Of a stretch of DNA of 64,000 nucleotides, positions 56,404 through 64,000 are shown one piece after another. The number at the start of each line of letters is the position of its first letter. Within the stretch, counting starts at the first letter, position 1. The DNA comes from Odoribacter sp. (GTDB lineage: Bacteria; Bacteroidota; Bacteroidia; Bacteroidales; Prolixibacteraceae): contig PNOH01000007.1 of the NCBI GenBank assembly GCA_013824715.1, positions 1 through 64,000 of the forward strand, written 5' to 3'. A model generated the notes under the pieces. It searched no databases. It saw nothing but the letters and a program-made list of their open reading frames with translations, and was not told the DNA's origin. A program made the translations under genes and the position numbers.

Positions 56404-57611
56404 CACCAGATTTTTGTCGGCTTGAGCGAGCCTTGATAGTACAGGATTTCCCGATAGTTTTTACATGGAAAGGCTATCAGGTGTGCCAGACTGCCTTCGC
56501 TTAACGAACCACGATCCGAAAGTTGCAGGGCTTTTGCAGCACGGAAGGTAAGTGCCGCAAATGTTTCAGCGGTGGTGAATTTTTCGGATGCGCCAAACAC
56601 AGCCGCCTGTGTGAGTAAATCGCCCATAGGCGCCGAACCCGGATTCCAGTCGGATGCAATAGCAATGCACATCCCTTTGTCGAGCATTTCCCGACCTTTT
56701 GCATAAGGCATGCCCAAACCCATTGAAGCGCCTGGCAGCAAAACTCCCACGACATCGGATTTGGCAAGCAGGTTAATATCCGAATCCGAACTCGCTTCTA
56801 AATGGTCGGCGCTGCTGGCGTGATACTCAATAGCCAATCGGCTACCTAAACTTGAGAACTGATCGGCATGAACGGTGATTTCAAACCCAAGCCTTTTTGC
56901 CGCATCCAAATAAAAACGTGCTTCAGGTTCGTCAAAAGCAATTGTGTCAACAAAAATATCAACCCGGTTGCTCAGCTTTTGAAGTTTTACCTGCGGAAGA
57001 ATTTCATTAACTGCAAAGTTGATGTACTCATTTTTCGTCGAAAACTCTGCCGGTTTGGTATGCGCAGCCAGACAAGTAGAAATAAGTGAAATCTGATGCG
57101 ATTGATTTGCCTTTTGGATGCACCGAAGCATTTTTAGTTCATCATCAACCGAAAGTCCGTAGCCACTTTTTACTTCGCAGGTGGTTATTCCGTTTCTCAG
57201 GTGCATGTCGCAACGACGAAGAAGTAGTTCTGTCAGCTCCTGTTCGCTGGCATTTCGGGTATGGGTGACCGTACTGCTTATTCCTCCGCCATTCAGGGCA
57301 ATTTCCTGATACGACTTTCCTGAAATACGCATGGCGTAGTCATTGGCCCTGTCGCCGGCAAAACAGATGTGTGTATGTGCGTCAACAAAACCGGGCAGAA
57401 GTACCATTGGTTCCGCAATCACTTCCTTTTCTGAAGTGGGGAATTTCGTTTCCAAATCAGTATATATCCCAACAGCCAGAATTTTTCCATCTGAAACCAC
57501 CACACCGCCTTGTGCAATGACTTCAAGTTGATCTTCGCTCAACGCACCCTTTAGTGGTAGGTTGCACATGGTGACGATTTGGGCAAATGGGCCAATCAGT
57601 TTAGTTACCAT
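56400..57611 (-). CDS. hutI: Imidazolonepropionase
   Basis: A 403-residue amidohydrolase. The metal-binding motif is [21 protein letters not shown] near residue 75, with [17 protein letters not shown] near 140, [11 protein letters not shown] near 243 and [13 protein letters not shown] near 315. It converts imidazolonepropionate to formiminoglutamate. It is the last gene of hutH-hutU-hutI, and its start overlaps the end of hutU by 7 bases. Confidence 0.96.
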   Translation of the reverse strand: MVTKLIGPFAQIVTMCNLPLKGALSEDQLEVIAQGGVVVSDGKILAVGIYTDLETKFPTSEKEVIAEPMVLLPGFVDAHTHICFAGDRANDYAMRISGKSYQEIALNGGGISSTVTHTRNASEQELTELLLRRCDMHLRNGITTCEVKSGYGLSVDDELKMLRCIQKANQSHQISLISTCLAAHTKPAEFSTKNEYINFAVNEILPQVKLQKLSNRVDIFVDTIAFDEPEARFYLDAAKRLGFEITVHADQFSSLGSRLAIEYHASSADHLEASSDSDINLLAKSDVVGVLLPGASMGLGMPYAKGREMLDKGMCIAIASDWNPGSAPMGDLLTQAAVFGASEKFTTAETFAALTFRAAKALQLSDRGSLSEGSLAHLIAFPCKNYREILYYQGSLKPTKIWC

Positions 57612-59281
57612 ATTTTGAGTCCAAATTTTGTTGCCCAGTCAGTTGCTTTTTCATAACCTGCATCGGTGTGGCGCAAAACGCCCATAGCCGGGTCGTTGAA
57701 TAACACCCGACGGATACATCGTTCAGCGCGGTCGGTCCCGTCTGCCAGAATGACCATTCCGGCATGTTGCGAAAAGCCAATTCCAACCCCACCTCCATGA
57801 TGAAATGATACCCAGGTTGCGCCACCCGAAGTGTTTGCAAGCAAGTTAAGCAAAGGCCAGTCGGAAACCGCGTCTGAACCATCTTTCATGGCTTCGGTTT
57901 CGCGGTTTGGAGAGGCCACCGAGCCACTATCCAGATGGTCGCGGCCAATCACGATGGGGGCTTTTACTTTTCCTGTCCTGACCAAATCATTGAATATAAG
58001 CCCGGCTTTTTCGCGTTCGCCTAATCCGAGCCAGCAAATACGTGCCGGAAGTCCCTGAAAAGCAATTTTATGGCGGGCTTCCTTCAGCCACCGAACCAGG
58101 TTTTTGTTTTCAGGGAAGGCTTCCATTAGCGCCTGATCAGTCGTGTAAATGTCTTCAGGATCGCCTGACAGGGCTACCCAACGAAAAGGGCCTTTGCCTT
58201 CGCAGAAAAGCGGTCGTATGTATTCAGGCACAAAACCGGGAATGGAATAGGCATCGGTTGTGCCTCCCTGCAACGCATATTCACGGATGTTGTTGCCGTA
58301 ATCGAATACCTTCGAACCCCTGGATTTCATTTCTAGCATAAACGCCACATGACGCGCCATTGAAGCGATTGATTTTTGTTTGTACAATTCCGGATTCTCT
58401 TTTCTCAGAACCAGAGCTTCGGCCAAAGTCATTCCGTTGGGAACATAGCCGTAAACAGGTTCGTGAGCCGAGGTCTGGTCGGTAAGAATATCAGGAATGA
58501 TATTGTCTTTCAATAAATGTTCCAATACATCACCGGCATCGCCCACCAGGCCGATTGAAATAGCCTGGCCTTTCTCTTTCGCATCTAAAGTCCACCGGAT
58601 AGCTTCTTCATAAGAGAAAGTCATTTTATCAATGTATCGCGAGGCGATCCGTTTTTTGATGCTTTCAGGATCGATATCCATACCCAGAAAAGTTGCTCCT
58701 GCCATGGTAGCAGCCAGTGGTTGTGCGCCGCCCATTCCGCCCATTCCTCCTGAAACAATCAGGCGATGTTTGAGGTCTCCGCCAAAATATTTTTCACCAC
58801 AGGCGACGAAGGTTTCGTGTGTTCCCTGAAGAATTCCCTGCGAGCCTATGTAAATCCAACTGCCGGCAGTCATCTGGCCATACATCATCAGCCCTTCTTC
58901 CTTGAGTTTGTAGAAATGTTCCCAGGTCGCCCATTTGGGAACTAAATTGCTGTTGGCAATCAGAACACGCGGCGCTTCAGGATGGGAGCGCAGGATGCCG
59001 ACAGGTTTGCCCGATTGAACCAACAGGCAATGGTTTTCGTCGAGTTCGAGTAAAATTTCGATAATTTTCTGCACCGATTCGCGATTGCGGGCTGCCTGGC
59101 CAGTTCCACCGTAAACCACCAGTTCAGCAGGATTTTCGGCCACTTCTGCATCCAGATTATTCAGGAGCATACGAAGTGGCGCTTCAGTTTGCCATGATAA
59201 GGCGTTCAGTTGGCTGCCACGCGGCGATTTGTAGCCGGGGTGCGCAGCGTATTGCTTAGTAAATTCCGTAAACTTCGTCAT
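57605..59281 (-). CDS. hutU: Urocanate hydratase
   Basis: A 558-residue urocanase. NAD-binding features are [18 protein letters not shown] near residue 178, followed by conserved [14 protein letters not shown] and the catalytic region [14 protein letters not shown] near 405. The C-terminal [24 protein letters not shown] is typical. It converts urocanate to imidazolonepropionate. It overlaps the end of hutH by 26 bases and the start of hutI by 7 bases, which implies tight co-translation. Confidence 0.97.
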   Translation of the reverse strand: MTKFTEFTKQYAAHPGYKSPRGSQLNALSWQTEAPLRMLLNNLDAEVAENPAELVVYGGTGQAARNRESVQKIIEILLELDENHCLLVQSGKPVGILRSHPEAPRVLIANSNLVPKWATWEHFYKLKEEGLMMYGQMTAGSWIYIGSQGILQGTHETFVACGEKYFGGDLKHRLIVSGGMGGMGGAQPLAATMAGATFLGMDIDPESIKKRIASRYIDKMTFSYEEAIRWTLDAKEKGQAISIGLVGDAGDVLEHLLKDNIIPDILTDQTSAHEPVYGYVPNGMTLAEALVLRKENPELYKQKSIASMARHVAFMLEMKSRGSKVFDYGNNIREYALQGGTTDAYSIPGFVPEYIRPLFCEGKGPFRWVALSGDPEDIYTTDQALMEAFPENKNLVRWLKEARHKIAFQGLPARICWLGLGEREKAGLIFNDLVRTGKVKAPIVIGRDHLDSGSVASPNRETEAMKDGSDAVSDWPLLNLLANTSGGATWVSFHHGGGVGIGFSQHAGMVILADGTDRAERCIRRVLFNDPAMGVLRHTDAGYEKATDWATKFGLKIW

Positions 59282-60818
59282 ATTGACTTGTTTTAATGTT
59301 GTTGTTAATGGCAGTTTCGTTTAAAACTGAAACTAACTTTTTCGATGAAATCAGGTTGATGCAAGTCTGGATATCTTCGCCAAAAACACGGTCTTCTTCA
59401 GCATGGTGGATGAATTGACGCACGTAAATGTGACAAGCTTCAAGCAAAATACCTGAACGGAGGGGACGGCGGTAATCAAAAGCCTGGGAGGCCGAAAGTA
59501 ATTCGATGGCCAGAATTTTTTCCAAATTGTCAACAATCTGTAATGTTTTTCTTCCGCTGATCGAACCCATGCTCACGTGGTCTTCTTGTCCCAGCGATGT
59601 TGGAATACTATCAACCGAAGCAGGAAAACAGAGCGTTTTATTTTCCGAAACCAGTGCTGCGGATGTGTATTGCGGAATCATAAACCCGGAGTTTAATCCG
59701 GTATTTTTCATCAGTAACAACGGCAAACCTTCTTTACCTTCCAGTAGTAAATAACTCCTTCTGTCGGAAATGTTTCCTGTTTCACTGGCAGCCATCGCAG
59801 CATAATCGAGGGGCAAAGCGATGGGTTGACCATGAAAGTTCCCACCACTGTAAGTATGGTCCGAATCAACAATAATCGGGTTGTCGGTCACCGAATTGAT
59901 CTCAATTTGGATCATCTCTTTCAGATGGAGCCAGGCATTTCGCGACGCACCGTGAACCTGCGGCATACAGCGCAGCGAGTACGGATCCTGAACGCGTGAA
60001 CACCCGATATGCGAATGAAGGATTTCTGAATCTTTCAGCAGCGACCGGAGACGTTCAGCAACATGGATATTTCCCTGAAATGGTCGGATTTCGTGCATGA
60101 TCGCTTCGAAAGGCTTTACCGAACCCAGCAATGCTTCAAGGGACATGGCGCCAATAATATCGGCAGCATCGAGGCAATTGGCTAATCGCTCAACGATTTT
60201 AATGCCATGAGCCGCCATAAATTGAGTGCCATTGATAAGAGCCAAACCCTCTTTGGCGCCCAATTGGATGGGCTGAATGTATAATGATCTTAGAACGGTT
60301 GATGTATCTGTTGTTTCGCCCTTGTAGCTCACTTTTCCGAGGCCGATGAGGGGCAGAAACAGGTGTGCCAGCGGAGCCAGATCGCCCGATGCTCCAACCG
60401 ATCCCTGACAAGGTACTTTGGGAATGATGTCGTTTTCAATGAACCAAATTATCCGTTCGACTGTCGAAAACTGAATGCCTGAATATCCTTTAGAAAGAGC
60501 GTGAACCTTCACGATCATCATTAGCTTGGCCAGCTCATCGTCAATAAAATTTCCAACTCCTACACTGTGGCTTATTAAAAGGTTATACTGAAGCCTGGCC
60601 GTGTCTTCGGGCGAAATGAGGGTAGTGCATAGAGGCCCGAATCCGGTGTTGATGCCGTAAACGTTATTTTTTCTGCTCACAATTTCCTCAACAGCATTCC
60701 GGCTAAATAGTATTTTTTCCTTGGTATCATCCGAAATCACCCCATTTATCCGGCCTTTTGCAAGGTCGAGGGCAAGGCCGATACTCAGGAAATCTGATCC
60801 ATATTTGAATTCGTTCAT
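59256..60818 (-). CDS. hutH: Histidine ammonia-lyase
   Basis: A 520-residue lyase. The MIO-forming triad Ala143-Ser144-Gly145 is in [28 protein letters not shown] near residue 54, [27 protein letters not shown] and [10 protein letters not shown] are typical. It deaminates histidine to urocanate, the first step of the pathway. It is the first gene of hutHUI on the minus strand. The 386-base gap upstream holds repeat elements that separate it from marR and ftcD. Confidence 0.96.
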   Translation of the reverse strand: MNEFKYGSDFLSIGLALDLAKGRINGVISDDTKEKILFSRNAVEEIVSRKNNVYGINTGFGPLCTTLISPEDTARLQYNLLISHSVGVGNFIDDELAKLMMIVKVHALSKGYSGIQFSTVERIIWFIENDIIPKVPCQGSVGASGDLAPLAHLFLPLIGLGKVSYKGETTDTSTVLRSLYIQPIQLGAKEGLALINGTQFMAAHGIKIVERLANCLDAADIIGAMSLEALLGSVKPFEAIMHEIRPFQGNIHVAERLRSLLKDSEILHSHIGCSRVQDPYSLRCMPQVHGASRNAWLHLKEMIQIEINSVTDNPIIVDSDHTYSGGNFHGQPIALPLDYAAMAASETGNISDRRSYLLLEGKEGLPLLLMKNTGLNSGFMIPQYTSAALVSENKTLCFPASVDSIPTSLGQEDHVSMGSISGRKTLQIVDNLEKILAIELLSASQAFDYRRPLRSGILLEACHIYVRQFIHHAEEDRVFGEDIQTCINLISSKKLVSVLNETAINNNIKTSQYDEVYGIY

Positions 60819-60868
60819 GTTTCTTATTTTTCGTAACTATCTTGTATTTGATGATATAGTCAATAGCA

Positions 60869-60884
60869 ACGGCATAAATGCCGT
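60869..60884. repeat. Short perfect palindrome upstream of hutH
   Basis: ACGGCAT-AA-ATGCCGT, 16 bases, about 50 bases before hutH. It could be an operator or a relic of an intergenic repeat; a second short palindrome, CGTAGCC-TGAA-GGCTACG (61126-61143), lies near the end of marR. Confidence 0.5.
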
Positions 60885-60899
60885 AGAATTCTATTTAAA

Positions 60900-61027
60900 C
60901 AACCTTAGTAGTAAGCATAATTCCCCTTGTTCTTAACCTTATTTATTCATCTGTAAATCAATAAGGTAATAAGGTCAAATTCACATTCACGAACCATTAC
61001 TACTAAGTTTCTCAGACAAATAAGGTT
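60900..61027. repeat. AACCTTA-type dyad element, copy B
   Basis: Same layout as copy A at 51837-51972, but diverged: AACCTTAGTAGTAA (60901-60914) pairs with TTACTACTAAGTT (60997-61009) with one base missing, TTAACCTTATTT (60933-60944) pairs with the closing CAAATAAGGTTTTT (61017-61030), and AATAAGGTAATAAGGTC lies between. It occupies the gap between hutH and marR. Confidence 0.7.
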
Positions 61028-61204
61028 TTTAAAAATGAAAATTCCTGTACCCACCACAAAAGAGGCTACTCCGGACAAAGCTATAATACCCACAGCATTC
61101 GTTATAGAACCTTTTTTTTATTTTGCGTAGCCTGAAGGCTACGTCTATTTATGAAAAACCCATTTACCAATTAATCTGTTTTAGATATGATTCTCATTTC
61201 ACTT

Positions 61205-61687
61205 TCAACTCCTGGCCATCCTTTCAGTCAAAGGTTTTTCATCCAGATTATTTTCAATTTCAGTAATCGCTTTTAAAATGTTTGCGCTATGGTCGCCTTC
61301 AGAAAGAAAGGTAATCATCATCTGATCAATTTCATTCCATACAGGCTTAATCAACTCCAAAAGACGTATTCCATAATCAGAAAGTTCGATCATCCGTTTT
61401 CGTTTGTCCAAAGGATCAACGCTTATTTTCACAATATCTTTTTTCTCTAAAACACCAACCACCTGAATGACTGAAGGGTGTGACACCTGCAACATTTCTG
61501 AAATCTGGGTGATCGACATCTTTTCGTTTTCAGAAAGTAAAAACATGATATGAAACCAGCCAGGTTCGAAATCAATGTTCCGGCTCCTGTAAATGTTTCC
61601 CATTTCGAGCATTAACCTTTCGCTGAGTTTCCGAAGCCGCGAACCAAGAATAAGTTGTCCAAGTTTTTCGTAGTAATTATCGCTCAT
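61205..61687 (-). CDS. MarR family transcriptional regulator
   Basis: A 160-residue winged-helix regulator. Conserved region: ISEMLQVSHPSVIQVVGVLEKKDIVKISVDPLDKRKRMIELSDYGIRLL, with the DxRKR wing. I set the start at the ATG at 61687 (MSDNYYEKLGQ), which overlaps the ftcD stop as ATGA; an ATG further upstream lies inside ftcD. The overlap implies translational coupling to ftcD. It lies in the histidine-degradation cluster, so it is a good candidate to regulate it; the ligand may be an intermediate such as urocanate, by inference only. Confidence 0.88.
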   Translation of the reverse strand: MSDNYYEKLGQLILGSRLRKLSERLMLEMGNIYRSRNIDFEPGWFHIMFLLSENEKMSITQISEMLQVSHPSVIQVVGVLEKKDIVKISVDPLDKRKRMIELSDYGIRLLELIKPVWNEIDQMMITFLSEGDHSANILKAITEIENNLDEKPLTERMARS

Positions 61688-63306
61688 TTGTCTCTTTTGT
61701 TGATGCATTCTATAGACTGAACACACATTTCATTAGCCCTTTGAAGCAGGGTATTAGCTTCTGTCAATATCTTTTCTTTATAGACTTCATCCTGAATTTC
61801 TTTCAGGTTGATCAGTACATTTTTATGCGCCCCCCAAATACCGGTCTCCAGTGATTTTGCCCCAACTTCCACATCCGATTTCGAGGCAATATTTCCAAAC
61901 CTGGCTACTTCAAGCATCATATCCCAGGCAGAATCGGCAACCCGTATGGTCGTAAGCGGCACTTCAATTGCCTTTATCAAACCATTTTGCATGGCATTGT
62001 TCCTGAATTGCTTTTCGTCATCAGTAGCTTTTGGCAAACGCATGGCCTCCACATAATCGTTGAAAGCGTTGGTGTCGGCATCAATCAATGGAATAAGATC
62101 GTTCGTTACCTGATGTAAAACCGGAATAATTTTCCGCATTTCATTTTCAACATTTTCGAATTTGCGAACACCGTAAGTCAACTGAGCCACCATGCAACCC
62201 AGGCCAGCGCCAATGGCCGCAACTGCCGCTGAAGCAGAGCCACCACCGGGAGCCGATGTCCTGGCTGCAATGCTTTTTACAAAATCGCGTACCGAAAGAT
62301 CGGCTAGCGGTTCATTTTTTTCTTCGCGGACCATATATTCGATGATGCGTTTCGCCGGATCAAAAGGAGTTATAGAATTTAATCCCAGTCTATCAACAAC
62401 CAAACTGATCTTTTGAGCTTCTTCTACAATCATCAGATTTTCTTTTTGAATGTAATATTCAGCCGATTGTAACATGGCATCAAGTGGTACCAAACCCACC
62501 AATTCAGAACCTGTTACAGCAATATTAAGCGATGCTGCAATGGATTTACATGTCTCAAATGCGGTGTGAATTCCTGTTACCTTGTAGTCAGTGAGGTTAA
62601 TCGAGATTTGGGCCAGGTTATATTCATCAACATACCATCCTATTGCTTTGGTTTCCTTCAACAAGCCGGGCGCGCCATTGTTTCGGCCATTGTCGCGGAT
62701 GTCGAGCGCAATGCGATGGGCTTGTTCTTTAGTTCCTAAAAGATTTACGTTATAAGCAATCAGGAAATTACGGGCGCCAGTAACTGTCGCTCCCCATTCA
62801 GGAACAAATTTCGCCGGTCCAAAATCCGGTTTCCATTCGGGTTTGATAATCCGATCGGGAATAGCTTCGTATTCGCCCTCCCTGATTTGCGGTAATTTCT
62901 TCCGGTATTCCTTGGGTTGAGCTTCTTCATACAGGTAAATAGGAATATGAAGTTCCTCTGAAGCCAGACTGGCAAATTCTTTCGCACATGCCACGCATTC
63001 CTCCATGGTTACATTGGAAACCGGAATAAACGGACAAACATCCAAAGCTCCCATTCTGGGATGTTCGCCGCTGTGGTGGCGCATATCTATGAGTTTGCGT
63101 GCTACTTTAGCTGCATTTACCGCCCCCTGAACGACCGATTTTGGATCGCCAACAAAGGTGATAACCGTTCTGTTTGTGGATTTCCCCGGATCAACATCGA
63201 GTAACTGACATCCAGTGGTTTGTTTGATGACATTGGCAATGGCTTCAATTATTTTGCTGTCCCGTCCTTCAGAAAAATTGGGAACACATTCAATGATCTT
63301 TTTCAT
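61684..63306 (-). CDS. ftcD: Formiminotransferase-cyclodeaminase (bifunctional)
   Basis: A 540-residue two-domain enzyme. The N-terminal formiminotransferase part runs to about residue 330: KKIIECVPNFSEGRDSKIIEAIA, LLDVDPGKSTNRTVITFVG, and MRHHSGEHPRMGALDVCPFIPV. The C-terminal cyclodeaminase starts near residue 345 (SVRDFVKSIAARTSAPGGGSASAAVAAIGAGLGCMVAQL). It moves the formimino group from formiminoglutamate to THF and makes 5,10-methenyl-THF, giving glutamate. The ATG at 63306 is preferred; the longer TTG reading at 63333 lies inside a -7 box. Confidence 0.95.
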   Translation of the reverse strand: MKKIIECVPNFSEGRDSKIIEAIANVIKQTTGCQLLDVDPGKSTNRTVITFVGDPKSVVQGAVNAAKVARKLIDMRHHSGEHPRMGALDVCPFIPVSNVTMEECVACAKEFASLASEELHIPIYLYEEAQPKEYRKKLPQIREGEYEAIPDRIIKPEWKPDFGPAKFVPEWGATVTGARNFLIAYNVNLLGTKEQAHRIALDIRDNGRNNGAPGLLKETKAIGWYVDEYNLAQISINLTDYKVTGIHTAFETCKSIAASLNIAVTGSELVGLVPLDAMLQSAEYYIQKENLMIVEEAQKISLVVDRLGLNSITPFDPAKRIIEYMVREEKNEPLADLSVRDFVKSIAARTSAPGGGSASAAVAAIGAGLGCMVAQLTYGVRKFENVENEMRKIIPVLHQVTNDLIPLIDADTNAFNDYVEAMRLPKATDDEKQFRNNAMQNGLIKAIEVPLTTIRVADSAWDMMLEVARFGNIASKSDVEVGAKSLETGIWGAHKNVLINLKEIQDEVYKEKILTEANTLLQRANEMCVQSIECINKRDK

Positions 63307-63330
63307 CCCAGATATGTATTTTTTAAAATG

Positions 63331-63338
63331 CAAAAATA
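63331..63338 (-). promoter_or_regulatory. -7 box upstream of ftcD, start-site deciding
   Basis: TATTTTTG on the minus strand, an exact TAnnTTTG match. The TTG at 63333 that would extend ftcD lies inside it, so the ATG at 63306 is used. Confidence 0.55.
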
Positions 63339-63564
63339 AAACAATTATTACGTAAGTACCTACACAAAATAGTGAATATTTTTTTTAAACCCCAAATATT
63401 ATTTCAAAAAATCATTAGTGGCCCGGACAGCAATATTTATTGTGATTGAAAGTCAAATGTGTTATTGACAGGCATAACCTGAACAGGAAATACCCAGGTT
63501 GTCATGGATTCATAACTTCTGCTGAAGACTGAGTAAACTCATTAGAATAGTATGAAATATTTAA

Positions 63565-63572
63565 TACGTTTG
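63565..63572 (+). promoter_or_regulatory. -7 box upstream of the cysteine synthase-family gene
   Basis: TACGTTTG (TAnnTTTG), 124 bases before the preferred ATG at 63696. The 362-base gap between ftcD and that gene shows no other feature. Confidence 0.4.
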
Positions 63573-63695
63573 GCCAGACTTGTACTATGAATAACCAACA
63601 ACCAGGAAGTTAATGTCTTCATTACATTTATGATGGGGCAAAACTCTGCGAATAAAAAATATCGAAATAAACAACCACTCATTTTGCACAAATCG

Positions 63696-64000
63696 ATGAC
63701 AGAAAGATATCCGGAGATAATCAAAAAAATTGCTGAACTCTGGCGAATTGTCGGAAATTCACCCATGTTGGCCATTCGCTATAAATACTTTGGAGAAGAG
63801 CGCACGATTTATGCCAAGAGCGAACAATTCAATATTACCGGTAGTATCAAAGACCGGATGGCGCTTTACATCCTGCAGCAGGCATACCTGACAGGACAAA
63901 TTAAACCTGGAGATACTATTGTTGAAGCAACAAGCGGGAACACAGGGATCGCATTTGCAGCTATTGGAAGAGCGATTGGACATAAAGTAGTCATTGTTAT
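63696..64000 (+). CDS. Cysteine synthase family PLP enzyme, partial
   Basis: The visible 101 residues match the N-terminus of fold-type II PLP enzymes: IVGNSPMLAIRYKYFG, NITGSIKDRMALYILQQA with the PLP lysine in GSIKDR, and the substrate loop EATSGNTGIAFA. Members make cysteine from O-acetylserine or related substrates. The gene runs off the end of the window. In-frame ATGs at 63630 and 63633 would add 21-22 residues; I prefer 63696 because the extension is basic and unlike the family. Confidence 0.9.
   Translation, partial: MTERYPEIIKKIAELWRIVGNSPMLAIRYKYFGEERTIYAKSEQFNITGSIKDRMALYILQQAYLTGQIKPGDTIVEATSGNTGIAFAAIGRAIGHKVVIV

Noticed and set aside
63307-63333. TTG start extending ftcD by 9 residues
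   Set aside because: The TTG lies inside an exact TAnnTTTG promoter box; MKKIIECVPNFSEG is the family start.

Overview
The window looks like chromosomal DNA of a Bacteroidota member, probably a Bacteroidales/Marinilabiliales-type saccharolytic bacterium. Evidence: many start regions carry the Bacteroidota -7 box TAnnTTTG, there is little Shine-Dalgarno signal, and several gene orders and families are typical of the phylum (mutL followed by rhomboids; coaX, outer-membrane protein, lptC, DUF21/CBS protein and PpiD in a row; a YncE-phosphoesterase fusion; a sulfatase next to a sugar porter). No genus is named because no rRNA is present.

Layout. 1-3.5 kb (minus): mutL and two rhomboid proteases. 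3.8-8.6 kb (minus): a 1604-residue fusion of a DEDD exonuclease, a RecQ helicase and a UvrD helicase, preceded by a 133-bp MITE-like element with an 11-bp direct repeat. 9-10.1 kb: an acyltransferase-like protein. 10.3-16.1 kb (plus): a PAS sensor, a SpoIIE-type phosphatase and a 1223-residue histidine kinase. 16.3-19.8 kb: an AIM24-like protein, a YiiX-like lipoprotein hydrolase and an acidic protein of unknown family. 19.9-23.5 kb (minus): a Tat-exported Gfo/Idh/MocA oxidoreductase and a GH51 arabinofuranosidase. 23.5-27.3 kb: a candidate small RNA, then an exported poly-proline protein divergent from a two-component system whose kinase also has a poly-proline tract. 27.3-40.2 kb (plus): nadB, nadC, coaX, OMP, lptC, DUF21/CBS protein, ppiD-like, an IMPDH-family gene and mutS, all housekeeping. 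40.2-40.7 kb (minus): tRNA-Gly, tRNA-Leu, tRNA-Gly, with an inverted tRNA-Gly remnant beside them. 40.7-47.2 kb: GNAT, aminotransferase, ald, valS. 47.2-49.2 kb: a DUF4143 ATPase and a divergent duplicate of the valS 3' end. 49.2-54.8 kb (minus): YncE-phosphoesterase, sulfatase, sugar porter. 55-56.4 kb: glmM. 56.4-63.3 kb (minus): a histidine-degradation cluster (ftcD, a MarR regulator, hutH, hutU, hutI). The window ends inside a cysteine-synthase-family gene.

How the genes work together. hutH, hutU, hutI and ftcD form a complete route from histidine to glutamate and 5,10-methenyl-THF, with a MarR regulator translationally coupled to ftcD. nadB and nadC give quinolinate-to-NaMN synthesis apart from NadA. 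mutL and mutS are both present but 34 kb apart.

The most unusual content is repetitive. valS contains three in-frame GC-rich palindromic insertions. A second, mostly synonymously diverged valS tail lies 1.7 kb downstream behind a DUF4143 ATPase. Two 130-140 bp copies of an AACCTTA-type element lie 9 kb apart, and one has perfect crossing inverted repeats. A MITE-like element and a palindrome-interrupted tRNA-Gly remnant are also present. No CRISPR array, intact insertion sequence, prophage or recognised riboswitch was seen. All calls come from reading the sequence; no database search was run.
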